DNA of 64,000 nt from Thamnaconus septentrionalis (GCA_009823395.1 CM020510.1:9499273-9563272); one strand, 5' to 3'; shown: positions 32,215 to 46,674, numbered from the stretch's first letter. Numbers and translations are program-made. Notes: generated by a model from the sequence alone, not told the origin.

Positions 32215-34725
32215 TATTCAAACATCTAGACCAACACATGCTCTCCACTGCTGGAGCCAGGGACTCTTGGCTGCGAGCGGGAGCGTCCCAGCCAGCTCCT
32301 CTTGGCACCGCGGGCTCTCCGTCCCCGGGAATACTGATTCTCATATCAGGCTTCATTTACATAATCCTGCCGTCGATTGGTCTCAGTTTAATGGAGGGTG
32401 GCAATCCATTTCTATAACAATGTTTCACCCCTCAACACGCCAACATCAACATCGCAGCGTAATGACATCTGGTGACGCGCGCGCTCACTCACTCCAGGAG
32501 TCATAAAAAAGGGGAGGAGGAATGGGGGGGTGAGCAGCGCTTCGCCTGCTTTGGGCTTTTTTGGTTATTTTTTTAAGATGGAAAGCGCCGTCAAAACTTT
32601 CTGACAGCGTCAGCAGTGAACAGAGCAGCGGCTTGTCTCTCCTGCACCTCCTCGGCGTTATCGCCCAAACAGTGGCTCACCTGGCAGCGCACGCCCACTC
32701 TCTAATTCCTTGTTTCTCTAATGGGGGAAATTAATTTGTCCGTCTGTGAATTTTTTTTTTTCTCCAAATCTTTTTCATTAGGCAGAGATGAAAACGCAAG
32801 GAGGCATTCAATTTAAATTTCTCTTTGCAGCAAAACACGATTGACTTTAACCGTGTTTAGATTTTGTTTGGAAGTTCCAATTATATTTCATTAGACTTGT
32901 TATAAACAGCATTTTTAGAGAGTTTTTAGAGAAAAATTATTTAATTACATGAATGCTGTAATACAATCACACTAGAAGAGAGGAAAATCTGACTGCCATT
33001 GCTACATACTTGCATAACAAAGTCGACAAAGGCTAAAACACATTAGAAAATAACGACATAAAAGAATGATATGATCAATGTGCTTATAAGACACAAACAA
33101 CCAGTAATATGCAGAACACTAACTGCAACTATCTCAGTGACTACTGACTGACAGTCAGCCGAAACAGTGAAGCACTGCAGGCAAACTCCAAGTGAACTCT
33201 TGGAAGTCTGCGGCGATCCCAAACCTCTGAAGGGAAGCTGCACTTCCACCGCCAACTTCACAGCGTCGGCTTCCTCCTCAAACGCTGAGGTCGCGCAGAG
33301 AGCACGGCTAAATAAGCAGCCGCTTAAGCGCAGGATGCTTCATTAGAGCCTCTGCGAGGAGGGACGGCCGCGCCTCAAGCAATACGGGACGCGAGGTGTC
33401 CAAGGACCCCTAATGGAATCCTGCGTGCCGCTCATTAGCGCCGACCGTATTGACTATATTACACAGGGCCGGTATGATTATTCAAAGGATCAAATCAATT
33501 CTTCGCGTAATGCCTTCGCTCAGCAGCGAACAGCGGCGTGCTTAATGTGTTTAACGGCATTAGGAGGCGGCCGCATGCGAAGCGTGTGAGCAGAGGTGCT
33601 GACGTCGACGAGTCGAGCTGCTCGTGACTTCAGCCAAGCCGGAGCTGCTGCGCTGCGATAGCGGGAATCCCATCGAGAAGATAGCCCGGTGTGAACTACT
33701 CCGTTGGTTCCGTCTATCATGTTTTCATGTTCTAACACCGTGTTAATGTTTTGAAAGTTTCCTCAGCACAAGCGATGTTTGTACTGGGGTCACGTTGGGA
33801 AATCGATGACTTCAGGACGCTGTGTAACCCAGAACGATGTGTTAATTGGTGCTGAAAGCGCTGCATTGTTGGACCTTCCAAGGAGACAAAAGGTCCTGGC
33901 AGCATTTTCTTTATGACTAACCCGGTAGAGGTTTAAGTAAGTGACATTACAACCGGCTGTTTTCACGCACACTTTCCTGACTGCAGGGGAAGCAAAAGAC
34001 TTTTTGATTTCTTTTCTTTTCTCGTTTCCGGACAGCAACACGAGAGATGTTGACATATTAATGTTAGAAAGTGTCGGAGATGTTTTTGCATTTCCCGTTG
34101 GGATGGAGGACAGTGAACAGAAAATATTGTGGTTTTTTTTGTTGTTGCTGTAAACATACTGTCTTGATTATGTTGATAAAATGTAAATCCATGCAAAAGA
34201 AACACAAACTCTGCAGTTCTGTCACGGACGTGTTCCTCCTGAGGACTTGGGAGCTAGTTTGTTTTATTCCTGTGGCACGACAAGAAAGAAAGACAGAACC
34301 TTAGTTGTGGGGTTTATTCCTTCCTTCCTATTCACCCAATTGTACTGATTTATTTTGAACTACTATCAACTGAAATTATGTTTTTAGTTTGGTCAGGCTG
34401 AATTCATAATTATTTTAATGCAAAAGAATTAAGCACTGTGATCTTTATCAGGTGAACGACTGCTCTGTTTTTTTTGTTGCATAAATTATTTTCTTTTTCT
34501 TTTTGGCTCCTCGGCAGCCAAGTGGTTCCATTTACAGACGGCGTCTCCTTAATTTTGTTCCAAACGAGCGAGAAGGAGGGAAGCATCATCCGTGCCGACG
34601 CCTCGGGGAAAAGGTGTCGTTCCGGGATGCCGCCTCGCCTCAGCTTGTAGGACACGAAGGTCAAAGCACACGAGGCTCCGTGCGCGCAGTGGGGGCGTCC
34701 TCGGCACTGGGGGCCATGGGGAGGG
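32215..34725. other. Unique DNA, no gene seen
   Basis: GC-rich to 32700, AT-rich 32720-33110, GC-rich again 33180-33680. All open frames are short and overlapping. No repeat family is recognised. Confidence 0.4.
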
Positions 34726-34742
34726 TTGAGGGGGGGGGGGGC
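34726..34742 (+). repeat. Poly-G run
   Basis: A run of 12 G preceded by GAGGGTTGA. Probably unstable, and difficult to sequence accurately. Confidence 0.85.
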
Positions 34743-35044
34743 GACAGAGTGCCGCTGTCACGCCGAGTCTATACCCTCCCTGCCACCGGGAGCAGTCAAG
34801 TGGAAGGGGCCCGGCCCTTCAGCAGGCGAGTGTGCGCGCGCACGTATGATGCGGAGGGGAGCAATCTGGAGTGATGCTGCAGGCTACGACCCCTTTGACG
34901 TGATAAATTCCCCTTTGCAGCCTGCAAAGAAGCTCGGAGGAAGCCAGTCAACGTCCTCCCTCGCGCTCCCGCTGTTTATCTTCCAAGAGATGCAGCGGCA
35001 GCTGACGTCCTCCGAGCCTCAGCCTCAGACCCCCTCCCCCCCCA

Positions 35045-35090
<46 letters not shown>
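35045..35090. repeat. (CA)n microsatellite
   Basis: About 23 CA units, uninterrupted. Confidence 0.95.
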
Positions 35091-35092
<2 letters not shown>

Positions 35093-36639
35093 CCATCCCC
35101 GGTGTAATTACCATAACTTATGGTGACACAAACGATGGCGGTGACCACAAACATTCCGAAGGTCCACTGCATTGAAAGGTTGTTGTTGTTTTTTTTCTGC
35201 CCACCTTACTTACGGAAACTGCAAGTGGCAGTCGCACCGCTATGCTAATATCCACTGAGCCTGAACAGATTCAAGTTGAATCAGGCTTCCCCTTGGAAAA
35301 AAAAAGAAGAAAAAAAAAAAACACAAGGTAGATATCTGGGAGCCCCGGAGATCATAGCCTCTTTCGAAAGGAGAGGAGGGAGCCGGCAGGAGGGAGGGGA
35401 GGGAGGCGGAGGAGAGGAAAGGAGGCGAAGGAAAAAAAAAAATTCAATTCCAAATCTGCGGCTTCAAAAGTGGATGGAAGCTGAATGCAAATAAACTTCT
35501 GTTTCTCTGTGTTGTGATTTATCGCTGTGCCGGAGAGGCAGCGCGGGAGCGGGAGGCGGCGTATTGAGCACAGTGGCTCCCCTCACATATTGGAAAAACT
35601 CAGCTCGACAACAAAGTGCAGGAAAAATAGAGGCAGACAGATGTGTGACCTTCAGCCCTTCCGCCGTGCAGCTAGGTAAAAAGGAATTTGCTTTAAAAAA
35701 AAAAAAAAAAAAAATCGCACACGCCATAAATAATTTTGCACAACACTCATCTATATTTGAAAAAAAAAAACAAACCTGATGAATTATCAGTCGATATAAC
35801 CGGACTAAAAGTAATAGCCTCAGAAAAACAAATTAATGAGGCGAGAGGTGATGAGTGTTGAATTATGAAAGCTGTTTTGTATTCTGAGAACGGGACGCGG
35901 TGAAAAAAAAGAAAAAAAAAAGGTCTTCATCAAGAGCGGCGCCGCAAATATTAACATGACATTTGACATTTCTGCATTAAAACGGCGGCGCTGAGCCGCG
36001 AGCCACGCACTGCTGAGCAATCCACTCAGCGACAACAGCTCCAGCCAAAACACAGCAGGCTTCTCTGCCACCTGCAGCATCCAGCCAGGGTCTCTGACGT
36101 CCACCATTGTTCCAAATGAGAAACAATGAATCCGCCAGGCGGGCACGTTTTGTTTTATTTTTATTTTTTTTCAGTTATTGAACATTTACTTTTGAAGACG
36201 GACGTTCAGTTCTCAAACAAACACAAAGTTGGTATGCAGTACAAACCAAGTCTGGTCAACACATTATATTTTACCATGTCAGTTTTTGATTATTATTATT
36301 ATTATTCTCTTTTTCATCATTCTCATTTCTTATTGTGCTCTTATTCCCTCTTATTGCCCCTTGTGATCACATTACAAGGAGAAATAAAACAAATATATCT
36401 CCTACATAATGCAACAGCCTTCCAAACACGATCCACCCCCTGCTGTCTCTGATCGCCGTCATGTTTGCAGCTGGAACAAAGACTTTGGATGGAAATAGAA
36501 TCTTAAATATGACAAAATGCAGCAGCAAGTAATGAACAATAAAGTTTGGAACAAATTTAAAGCATTAACAATATTAACTTCAGTTTCTTGTAATTACTTT
36601 AATTACTGTATATATATATATATTTATATATATTTTTTT
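35091..36639. other. Unique DNA, several A/T homopolymers, no gene seen
   Basis: A-runs at 35295-35322, 35430-35441, 35694-35714, 35761-35770 and 35905-35922. An (ATT)n run lies at 36289-36306 and an imperfect AT run at 36608-36633. No gene is supported. Confidence 0.45.
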
Positions 36640-36706
36640 GGTATTGTTTTAGTGTTGCAACAGTGTAGTTTCCCAGTTTGCGATCAATAAAGTACATCTA
36701 TTCTAT
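36640..36706 (+). mobile_element. LINE 3'-tail-like fragment
   Basis: GTTTTAGTGTTGCAACAGTG..TTTCCC..TGCGATCAATAAAGTA followed by TCTATTCTATT resembles the 3' end of fish non-LTR elements, which commonly read GTTTCCC..GGGATCAATAAAGTATCTATC. AATAAA is at 36685-36690. It is a relic; the element body is not present upstream. Confidence 0.4.
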
Positions 36707-38777
36707 TAATGTTAGCTAAGTTACCATTAACTAGACAGCGAGTGTGTGAGAGTGTGTTATGGAGAGAGAGGGAGGCATAGCTACACTGAAACTAAACTGC
36801 ATTAGATTTTAAAAGTCGGCGGTGAACCTGCGGCGCCTTGAAAAATCACCGTCGGCCGGCCGCAGCTGGCTGCCTGATTCACGCCTGAGCGCCGCAGGAG
36901 CCGGGCGAGAGTCGCCCTTCTGCTCGTCTGCGTCCGCCGCTCGAAAACAAAGAGGACGGCGGCGCTCACAAGGCCGCTTCCCAGCCTGCCTGGGTTAAAA
37001 TAAATGTTGTTGCAGGTGCCTCGCTCTCATTCACCGAGGTTTGACAAACCATAAAAAGACTCATTTAACTCTCCTGCAGCCAGACAGATGGGACTTTCTT
37101 TTTTTCTGTGCGATGCAAAAAAAAAAAAACCCATGCCTTCGCACACTTCACCGTTGGAACGGAGCCGTGCGGCTGAACGCAAGCCGCGTTTCTCCGCCGC
37201 TATATTTCACTCATCTGCATAGGCCTCGGCTCGCACGTCTGCGCTTCTCCTTTACAAATAGGGTTGTAAAAGGTGAAAAAGAAAAAAAGAAAAGCTTACA
37301 CATGCCGGCCTTGCGTGTCAAAAGAAGAGGTGCTAGGAAAAACGGGCTGCTCTCATTAGCCGACACGCCGCCTTCTCTTTGAGCCGAGAGGTAGAGAGCT
37401 CATTGCTTCTAATCCTCGCACACTAATCTGGGAATAAGATTGTCATTCACGCTGAAGTCCCTGAAGCGAGCTTGTTTAGAGGGCTTTAAAAGAATCTCGT
37501 TGCTTTTGAGTCGTTTTAAATTTGATCAAACAAATGATCGAGTTGTGTTTTAGTTGAGGCCTGAACGCCGGGTGGCATTTGACAGATTAAGACTGTATGC
37601 ATCTGCTTTCCTTTGGGTTGGGCAGCTGCGGTCGCAAGACCAGCGACGCCCTGCTGTAACCGAGGATTGAGCAAAAGATGGCGCAATGCAACACAACGCA
37701 GTTCATTAAGAGATGGAAGCTGAAAAAAAGGAAAATCAAGTCAGTTGAAGGCCTGAGATGCTGATCTGTCGACGTCTGAGGAGATTTTTGTGCTTCTGCC
37801 TCCAGGAGCTCAATCCTTTCTTAACAAAAGCTGAATTGGCGATTCATTCGACGTGTTTTCAGACAGCTTGTGATCTCTTTTCAAAAAGAGACGAGTCCCT
37901 TTGTTCGCTGCAGTTACTGCTGGCTTGTCGGTGAAATGTGACAAGACGTTTTCCTCGTGCCTTCCCGCGCAATCGGACTTCACTTGCAAGAAAAGACGTG
38001 TGTTCGTTGCGGAACTTTCCTTGTTCTCCTTGATTTTTGTTTTGCTTAACGCTTCCGCAGCACCATTAACACGCAGCGCTCTAATAAACTGTTGAAAAAC
38101 TTCACCACATCCAGTAAAAGCAAAGTTCGCCGCCGAGGCTGAGTGTTTGTTCAAAATGCACATTAGGGCCAACGATTACAATTACCTTGTCTCTCTGATG
38201 TCACGTCGCAGCCTCTCCCCGGCTGCTCCCGACGAGAAGAAGACGGCAAAAAAAAAGGGAACTTGCCGTTTCTGCTCTTGTTTGAACACTTCAGTGACGG
38301 GAGAAGCCAATCGCAGAACAAGGGAAGCCACTTTTTCCAAGATACACTTAAGGCCAGAGCTTAATTTATACCTGCAACGCCGCAATCTCAAGCGGGGACG
38401 ATCATTTGATGTCGGCCTCGGCGCCTGTCTCGCCTCGTAGACGGAGTTTATTTAGATTCCGCAGTTGCACTCGCGAGACTGGTGAGGGGAAAGTAAAGAG
38501 CAAAGAAATCAAAACCGTGACAAGCTCACGGTGCGGCTTTTCTTGTGTCTTCCAGCTATTATGCATTCCTTTGCCAGCGCTGCAGAGAAGAGTTGTGCTC
38601 TAATTAAACTCACCTCCAAATATCCTTGCCGACACCTCCGGAATACTCAAAAGCCTCTCGCAGAAGTGGCTGAGGTGGGAATTTGTTATGCGTGTATGGA
38701 GCGGCGCTAATAAATTCCCTGTTTAGACCTTAGCCAAGATTAGCGGCACGACCCGCAGGAACGCGGGATCTCCGGTG
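36707..38777. other. Unique DNA with a CpG-rich patch, no gene seen
   Basis: A CpG-rich patch lies at about 36825-36990. An A-run occurs at 37117-37129. Many short frames occur but none has a domain or paired splice sites. Confidence 0.4.
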
Positions 38778-38823
38778 AGGCGGGGGGGTGAAGGGATGGG
38801 GGAGTGGTAGTGGGGGGGGGGTC
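38778..38823 (+). repeat. G-rich tract, possible G-quadruplex
   Basis: Runs of seven, five and ten G within 46 bp on the plus strand, separated by short spacers. Confidence 0.75.
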
Positions 38824-41800
38824 ACCGTTCACATTCTGTGACAGATGAAAAGCCCGGTGTGATTGAACCGGTCCTCAGAGGCGACGCCAGCTGCCGGAGC
38901 GCCGGGGCTGGAGCGCACGTGCCAGGAGTTAAACAGCGAGCGGCCAAAAAAACACCTGCGTGGATGAAAAGATTTGTTATATTCCAGCCGTATCAAAGCG
39001 GAGGAGGTAGAGCTCAGCTGAGGAGGCGGCGCGAGGCAACTAAATAAATAAATAAATAATGCAACTCAAACAGGATGCTAACAATGTTCCTTAAATGTTC
39101 ATTCACCGGTGGTGTTTTCTTTTTTCTCTCTTTTTTTTCCCCCCACAAATTTGATTAAAAGACCAAAACCAAAAGAGTAACTTCAGATGGAATAATACAA
39201 ACGGGGAATTAATCAGCGCTCAAAGCAGAACTATCCCGCCATAATTTTTTTTCTCTTGCTGGGTTAACGAGGCTAACAGGGCAGGCAGGACCTTTTATTT
39301 AGTGTGAGACAGTTGAATAGACACATCCCTGCCTGCCTTCATTAGCAGCAGCGCTCCAGAACAAAAAAAAAGGAAAAAAGAAAAAAAAAAGGCCACCGAA
39401 GGAACAAACCTCAGCGGCGATGAAAGCTACTTAGCCACCTGCAGGAATTAAACCTGATCACTCTGCGCTGTCACAGCAGCGGCGGGAAAAGAGGCCTTTT
39501 TAATTTGCCATTCACACGCGTCTCGACTCCGCGGAAGCTCACGCCGGGGCTTCGTTTCCGCCCCCCCACTGCCTTCCCTCACCGACGCTGCCGACACCCT
39601 CGGAGATAAACTTTTAAACGGGACTTCTAATCTCCAGTGTTTTCGCCGGCGCTCCGGAGGAAAAGGGTGACTTATTAAGATGGAAAGAAAAGACACCCTA
39701 AATGATTAAACGCGTAATTAAAGGCTGCTGCGTGAAGGGCAAGGCTCTCCAAACCTCTGGGGATTTCCTGATTGGCCGCATTAGAAAAAAAAAAAATCTC
39801 CTACAACTAATTCTTTGGCTCTAAACACGGCGTCGACACCAGCAGCGCGACTGCAAACTACCTTCGATCCTTCCAAATATGTCTGTTTTTTTTTATTTTT
39901 AATATTATTATTTTTATTTCTATTCTTTTTGCAATTGCAGCATTGAAAACAAGCTCTACATACCCTGCAGCCCCGGCTGGGCTGCAATACTCACAGAAGC
40001 AGCGTTCTGGCTGCGCACACAAACGGCGATCTGGCGCACTTGTCGTTTGATTCGGCGGTTCAATGTCCTGAATCGCTTTCCCCAAAAACCAAAAACAAGT
40101 TCAACATTGTATCTCCTTGAGGGAAGATAATTATTCCGCCATGTGCCAAATGAGCAATTTTGTTTGTCTGACAACAAAGTAAGGGAAAAAAAAAAAAAAA
40201 AAAATGCCGGTCTTGTGTAACAATACCAAAAAATATCAAGCTGAGCTTTGGCCGTTGCCCCAGAACAAGCATCTGTCAAAACAAATGGATCTTGTTTTCA
40301 AAATGTATCATGAATAAAGGAGTTATGGTCCGTGGATGAATTTGGGGGGCAGTTGGCGGGGGGGAGAGGTAGGTAGAAAATAAAACCTCGGGAGGGCTGA
40401 CAAAGATTCGGAGCTGGCAAATTTAGTTTTGCGCGGGGAGAAGAAAAGAGGAAAATGGAGGCTTTTTGTCGTGAGATGAACTGGTATTTTTCCAAAGTGC
40501 CGGCTAGTGCGCAAAGAGCCTACACTTTAAGATCGCTGATGCTCCCGCGGCGCAGTGAGGGAACGCAACACAACACGCAGCGGGGAAGAAAAAAATACAG
40601 CAAATTAATTCTCCCTCAACGAGCCGTGTTTGTTCGTACTAGAAAAGTGGATTATATAGAATGAAAAAGTGCGAAGAAAAACGGCCGATTAGTGCGAAAC
40701 TGCTCGGTGAGAACAATTAGTCCTGGCATCGCACATACACGGCCTCCTTTCTGGCACACAACAGGTGTGAAGACGGCGTCTGACAGCTGAGGTGTGACAA
40801 AGGGAAGATAAACTCCCAGACGTCATTTTGCGACTTGGAATTTGCATGATAGGAGGCAATAGGAGGACAATGAACCGCACGTAAATCACAAAGTCGGTGG
40901 AGGCAGAGTGGAAAATCACATCCTCCTCCTCGGTTGTCGAGTGAATTTAGTAGATTTGAGGTAATCCAGCAATTTAGAACAAGTCTTTAACAAACAGTGG
41001 AAGAGTTTGCGGTACATGACTGGTGCGTCTACTGAGATGCCAAATACTGAAATTGCATTGCAAATCAGTGCAATCATCAAGTGCAATTTTTCGGGCCCCC
41101 TCAATGAGCTGCTGGTGAGATCGGTGGCCTCTGGCACCTCTGTGTGGGTCCAATGAGCGTAACAGTACAAGCCGGCAGATATGAAGAGCAAAATTTAAAT
41201 ATAATTCTGATATGAACCAAAACCATGACTTCGGATGCATATCCAACAAAACTAAATCAAACTAAAGGTTCCATAGATGGTCTGGCCTGGGTGAGAGAGG
41301 AAATTTCTGAAGGCGCCGTGAGACCAAATCGCAACAGTTCAGTTTGGTTGTACTTATAAAATGTCAAGCAAGTTTTCAGCAAAGCTTTTAAAGGTTCCCT
41401 GAAAAAAATCGAGGAGTTATAATGTTGCTCATTAATTTGGATTTGGATTCGGAGCAACAAAACCAAGTTGGAATTATTCTTGTTTCACAAAGATGGTAAA
41501 GTCATGAAATTAGAGCAACTCATTGGTCGTGTGATTTTATAGTTTAGTAGTATAGTTATGTAGTTTACTGGGCAATACATGTTTGAATCCAATACTTTGT
41601 CAATTAGCTCAGTTTCAAAAAGGCCTCCCCTCAGGCCATGGTGCAAACTTCATTGCCAATCAGAAGAAGTTTTTTTCTTAAAATTTTTTTTACTGTTTCC
41701 ATGAAACACAACATCTTCCAAAATGCAGATTGATGGAACCCCCTGAGTGTGTGCTTCAGCAACAAATGGCACCTTCTCTGGCAACAGGCGCCGATAGTCC

Positions 41801-42120
41801 CAAATCTCCACAGCATTTCCTCCAGCGAGCTAACAGCGGGCCACACAGGGTGAAGTCGAACCAGGCGCCGGCTGGTTGTCAGCTGAGCGTCGGCTGCCAT
41901 CCTTCCACAAATCCTCCACATTTTGCTCGCAAACAGGACAGATGGCTGCTGTCACTCAGCTGCGGGGTCATTGTGTTCTGCCGGATTATTAGCCGCACGC
42001 GAAAACGATTTTCGTTGTCCTCGCCATTTATTTTTTTACTTTTATTTTTTTCCAGCATAGTTGGTTGGTTTTCTGGATTCGCCCCACAGCTACAGACTAG
42101 CCAAACTAGCTCCATTGGTT
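38824..42120. other. Unique DNA, no gene seen
   Basis: An (AAAT)n tract lies at 39041-39060 and A-runs at 39363-39391, 39784-39796 and 40184-40204. No coding region is supported on either strand. Confidence 0.4.
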
Positions 42121-42420
42121 AGCGACAGCGGATAACCGCGGCTAAATTACAGCCGACCTCGTTTTCCAAGCTGCCGCCGCTCCGAAGTGGCGAGAAGAAA
42201 AGTTCACTTCTCTCTTCGCCGGTGTTTGAGAACATTACCTTCAAATGGCCGTTTGAGAGCGCAGACTCAAGTCTCCTCTTTTGTGTTCGTTTGACTGAAA
42301 CAAGGTCGCGCATAATAGGTGAGCGTGGCGTCGGCCGAGCCGAGCCGCAGACAGGTCGCGCGCTAACGACTTTCTCTCGGCCGCCTGCACCGTATGCACT
42401 GCAATAGCCTTGAGCAAAAC
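42121..42420. promoter_or_regulatory. CpG-rich patch, possible CpG island
   Basis: By my count this 300-bp block holds about 30 CpG dinucleotides, far more than its surroundings. An ATTGG (inverted CCAAT) word lies just outside at 42114-42118. No TATA box or linked open frame is convincing. It could be a distant promoter or an enhancer. The function is inference. Confidence 0.3.
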
Positions 42421-45400
42421 GCCTAAAAAGAAAAGGGAAAGGAAAACAAAAACGGAAAAGTGGGCCACGCGCTATGTGGGAGACCACACACACACATAAA
42501 CACATCTATTTCTTCTTTGTTGTTTGTCTAAATCACTTAACTGCAAGAGGGGAGGGCTAACCAAGTCCGTGACCACATTTTAAAGCTCCTTCGCCATCCC
42601 TGAGACACAAACAGAGGAAAGTTTACCGTGTTTAAACCTCTGCTGGCGGGGGGCTGGGAATTTAATTAGGAAACATGATTCCAACGTGTGTTCCCTCCTC
42701 GAAAGAGTGGGCAATTTTTCCACAAGATGTCATACCTGCGCCCATCACACCTTGGCTCCTTCCCTGCCGCCCCCCCTGCGGCGACGTAAGGCGTGCGGTA
42801 ATAACAGGCCGGTGTCACGTCTTAATTTTAGACCCGCTGCGTGGTATGTCCTGTATTATGGAGCTAATTAGGTCGTATGCTCCATTGAAGACATTGTTTG
42901 GAGATTAAGTTGCTCTGACCCATCTGGCTAATGGCCTGGTAGGGTCTCCACTCCTATTAAAATATCTGCCACAGAGGACAAAGAAAATATATCGAATCCT
43001 ATTACTGTCCTAATCTAATTATTTGACATCGCCGGACGAGAATTTCCACACGGCCCCCGACGGTTCATTCACAGCAGGATGAGGCGTCTGCAAGACCCCT
43101 TAAACACACAGCCGAAGCGCTAAATGTTTCTCCGTTCAAGCACTTGAGCTGCATTATCTTTCTATCTACGAACAGAGTCGCTGTGCATTGATCTTATTTT
43201 GCCATAAGCTCATACGCCTTTTGAAAAAAAAGCAGCTAAATCCAGTTGTAATAATCCCAAAGTGGGAAAAAAAAGTAATTAGGAAGATAATAGTTACAAC
43301 GCACAGCTAATGAGGTCCTTCACGAGTTTCCGCCCATCTGCAATTTCATCGACCATTGCTTGGCATAATATTCGTCTTACGACTCCATCTGTCTGCTCTG
43401 TCGGGGGAAAAAAAGGTCTGCGACGACACTCTAGCCAGCGATTGAGCCCTCGTGAGTCAACAGCCAGCTGCAAACACGCCCAGATGCGGCTTTTAACACT
43501 CTGATGGCATGCAGATATTAAAAAAGCATGTTAAAAGTATTTTCACTGGCTGAAGTCACCATCTGAAAAGTGACATACAGTCAGAGGTAAGATACAGATA
43601 TTGTATTGATGTTATTATGCTTGCTGCTGTTTAACAACATAAGTACAAAACATTACGAGTCAGATGTGCATAAAATGGACACAAATGTGAGATGAAAATT
43701 TATCTTAAGCTCCTATTAAAAAAAATATACTAAATGTGTTTAAAGAGTTTGGATCCAATTTGTTTGCTAAAGCAAAACCAAGTTTGGTTCTGACATCCTG
43801 CTGGCTGGATAAGTCGCTTTAAACTATTAAACTATTCTGTGACGCAAACAGCAGCACTTTCATTTTGGTCAGACCACTGTTTTCTTTCTGCGAAGCACCT
43901 GTTAGAAAAACCTTCACACAAAGCAAGTCTTTCACATATTATCATAGCTGCTGCTGCTTAATGTAATTTTAATTATAAGAAATTATTATGCGGTGCAATA
44001 ACATGCAGGGAAATGCTGATTATGACACACGGTGTAAAGAGGACCAGAAGTGGCTGAACACCCTTTATTTTTTGCCTCCTCACTTTCATTAGCAGAACCG
44101 CTTCACTCGCTTATCACTTGGATTATTAGAATGAAATAAAGCGAATGGCAAAAAGGAAAACACTTTATTTTCAAATGAGCAGAGTGCAGAGTGAAGTTAA
44201 GGGGGAAACGCGATGAATTCGTATCGTCAAACAATTTGTGTGACATTTGAAAGTGGATCATAAGCTGTGTTTTGTGCATTCATAGAAAGGTTATGACAGG
44301 ATAATATAATTTCAATCAGATTGAGATTATCTATTAGGAGTGAGGCTGCGTTTGACCCCACCAAATCTGAAACTTCGCACCTGCAGTCCGCTGCACAGCT
44401 CCACCTGCCTTTCTGTGGCAGTATCACAACTAGCGCGTAGGAAGAGTAAATAAGAAATGGTGCTAGCTTTGTCGCGCCTCGACTGGGAACAATCTGCCTC
44501 CTTTAAATTGCATCAGACTTTATTATGAGAATGTTTCTGAGAGCCCTCCAGGCCTGATTTTTTGGTGATTCTTGTGCACTTAATAAAGACAAAGCACCCA
44601 ACTTCAAGGCAAATCCAAAGTTTGCTCCGTCTCCCTGATTACAATGGGGTCATTTATAAAAACCCTTCCGCAATCAGGTGAGGCAGAACTCGCGCGCTCT
44701 CCGCCAGACCGCCGACTTAACGCCGCCGGTTCACTCTAATCAACGACAATCATTCCATCGCCGCGCTAAACAGGATATTAAAAACGTGACGACACTCGGC
44801 CGGCGTTATGAGTATTTTTTCCTCTTCGTTGGACTGAAATTGCTCGGCCGGCGTCTGGCCGGTGTTTACTTAATGACAGTTGACACAAACAGTGCGTCGA
44901 TCTGAAGGAGGTTATCTGAACCTAATAGGAAACGAACTGCGAGAGGTTGCCGCAGCTGCTGACAAACGCAGCGGCCTTCTCGCGTTAGCGGGCAATAGTC
45001 ATTTGGCGCTTTGCCACATAAGACTCTGACACATCGGCTTTTCATAGGGGGTGACAACTTGATTATGTATTTACACACGCACACACACGCACACACAAAG
45101 CATCGGAGCGCTCATAACGCTCGTGTCAGCAGCCGCGCAAGCGAGGCAGTCAGATTCATTTGCGCGCCGCACTTCTAAAAAAGATCGCCTTGGAAATAGG
45201 ACACCGAGGTCCGGGCGCCGGCTTCCTCCTCCCATCCCAATTATGGGCACTAATAACTTTTCAGAGGAGACAAAACGCGGCCGCGAGCGGTGCTTAAGTC
45301 GAGCGACGGGAGGCCTCGCCAAGGGCAATGTGACTGCCGATAAACCCACGAGTCAACAGCAGATTTAATCTCTCTGTCTCGCTCGGCACATAATGGAATA

Positions 45401-46674
45401 GTTCAGACGGAATTATTTCAGTCAGTCCCGGCGACTTTGTTTGCCGCGTCTCCCCTCCCGACTCGCACACACGCACACGCAAGCGCACACACACGGCGCA
45501 CTTCATCGAGCCAGCGTAGCGCCAAAGAGAGTGTGACAAGGTTCATATCCAGCGAGCGGTCATGACAGGTGAGACCTGGATCCCGGTGGCAGCAGAGAAA
45601 GCTCATCAGGAGGGGGGAAAGCAGCCTCCGGAGACAAAGCAGCGGCGCGGACGGATGATTTTAGCCTCGTCTTCATCTTCATCGTCACCGTCACCGTCGT
45701 CATCAGGCAATCGCTTGGAATTCTGCGGCAGGGTAAACAGAAGCCTGACAAACCAATCGGCCGTCTTTGTCGTGATCAATGCACCCGACAGCTACTTTAT
45801 TAGGCCAAATGCTCAATTGTTTGTGAACGCAAGGAGCTAATCAGCCAATCACGTGGCAGCAAATCAATGCGTCCGGGCGTGAAGTGGAAGTGATGCGGAC
45901 GACGATGTGCTGAAGTTGAAAGGCGGCGTCAGAATGTGAGGAAAAAAGGGGGATTTCAGTGACTTGTTGGTTGATGTTTTCTTCTTTTTTCAGTTTTTTT
46001 TTGTTGTTGATGTGATTATAAACAAAAAAAATAGCAATCACTTTGAATAAATCAATAAGTCCTAAGAGTTGTGTGTTCCAAAAAGTTCATTGACATTGCC
46101 AAACGTCTTTGTACCCTTCGTTATTTCGTTTACCTGCCAGCTTCAACCGATCGTTCAACCTTCCAGTTGTTTGCTGCGGCAGAGCTTGAGAAGGTCCAAC
46201 AAGGCAGAACGCCATTGATTAACTGTTAGAAAACATGACTAAGATGATTTTGCAAAGTAGGAGAACTTAAACACCCAACCAAATACTCTGTATGCTATTT
46301 AGCTAAAGCACTAAACCACCACCGACTCCCTGAATGTCCGTCAGGGTCCTAATTACCCTGGACGCTGTAAAGACCAACAGGCCCGACTCCACATCCTCCC
46401 TCTGCTGCACTATGCAGTCCTGAGGTGTGGGCTGGCCTCACTGTGGGAAACAGGCTGATCATATCTAATCCGTTGTGTGAAGGACATATTTGTCTTCCCA
46501 CCCAATATCCAACAGTATAATAAACCCACACAGGCCACTGATATTTGACTCAGTGGGGGGAAAAAACAAAAAACACCCAGCTCTTCTCGGCTACTTGAAT
46601 AAATTATAATGAAAAAATAATTTGTATAGACTCTCCAGCAGGGTTAAAGATATATTTTTATATGTGTATACCTA

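Noticed and set aside
31554..32225. 223-codon minus-strand frame
   Set aside because: It runs through copy B of the dispersed repeat, a TG microsatellite and G-rich sequence; similarity to a frame at 6.9-7.1 kb comes from the shared repeat.
33790..34056. Minus-strand frame containing NLYRVSHKEN
   Set aside because: The phrase recalls translated repeat sequences, but I could not find terminal repeats or target duplications to support an element.
45562..45574. ATGACAG followed by GTGAGA, resembling a start codon exon
   Set aside because: No promoter element, no upstream open frame and no acceptor within reach could be linked to it.
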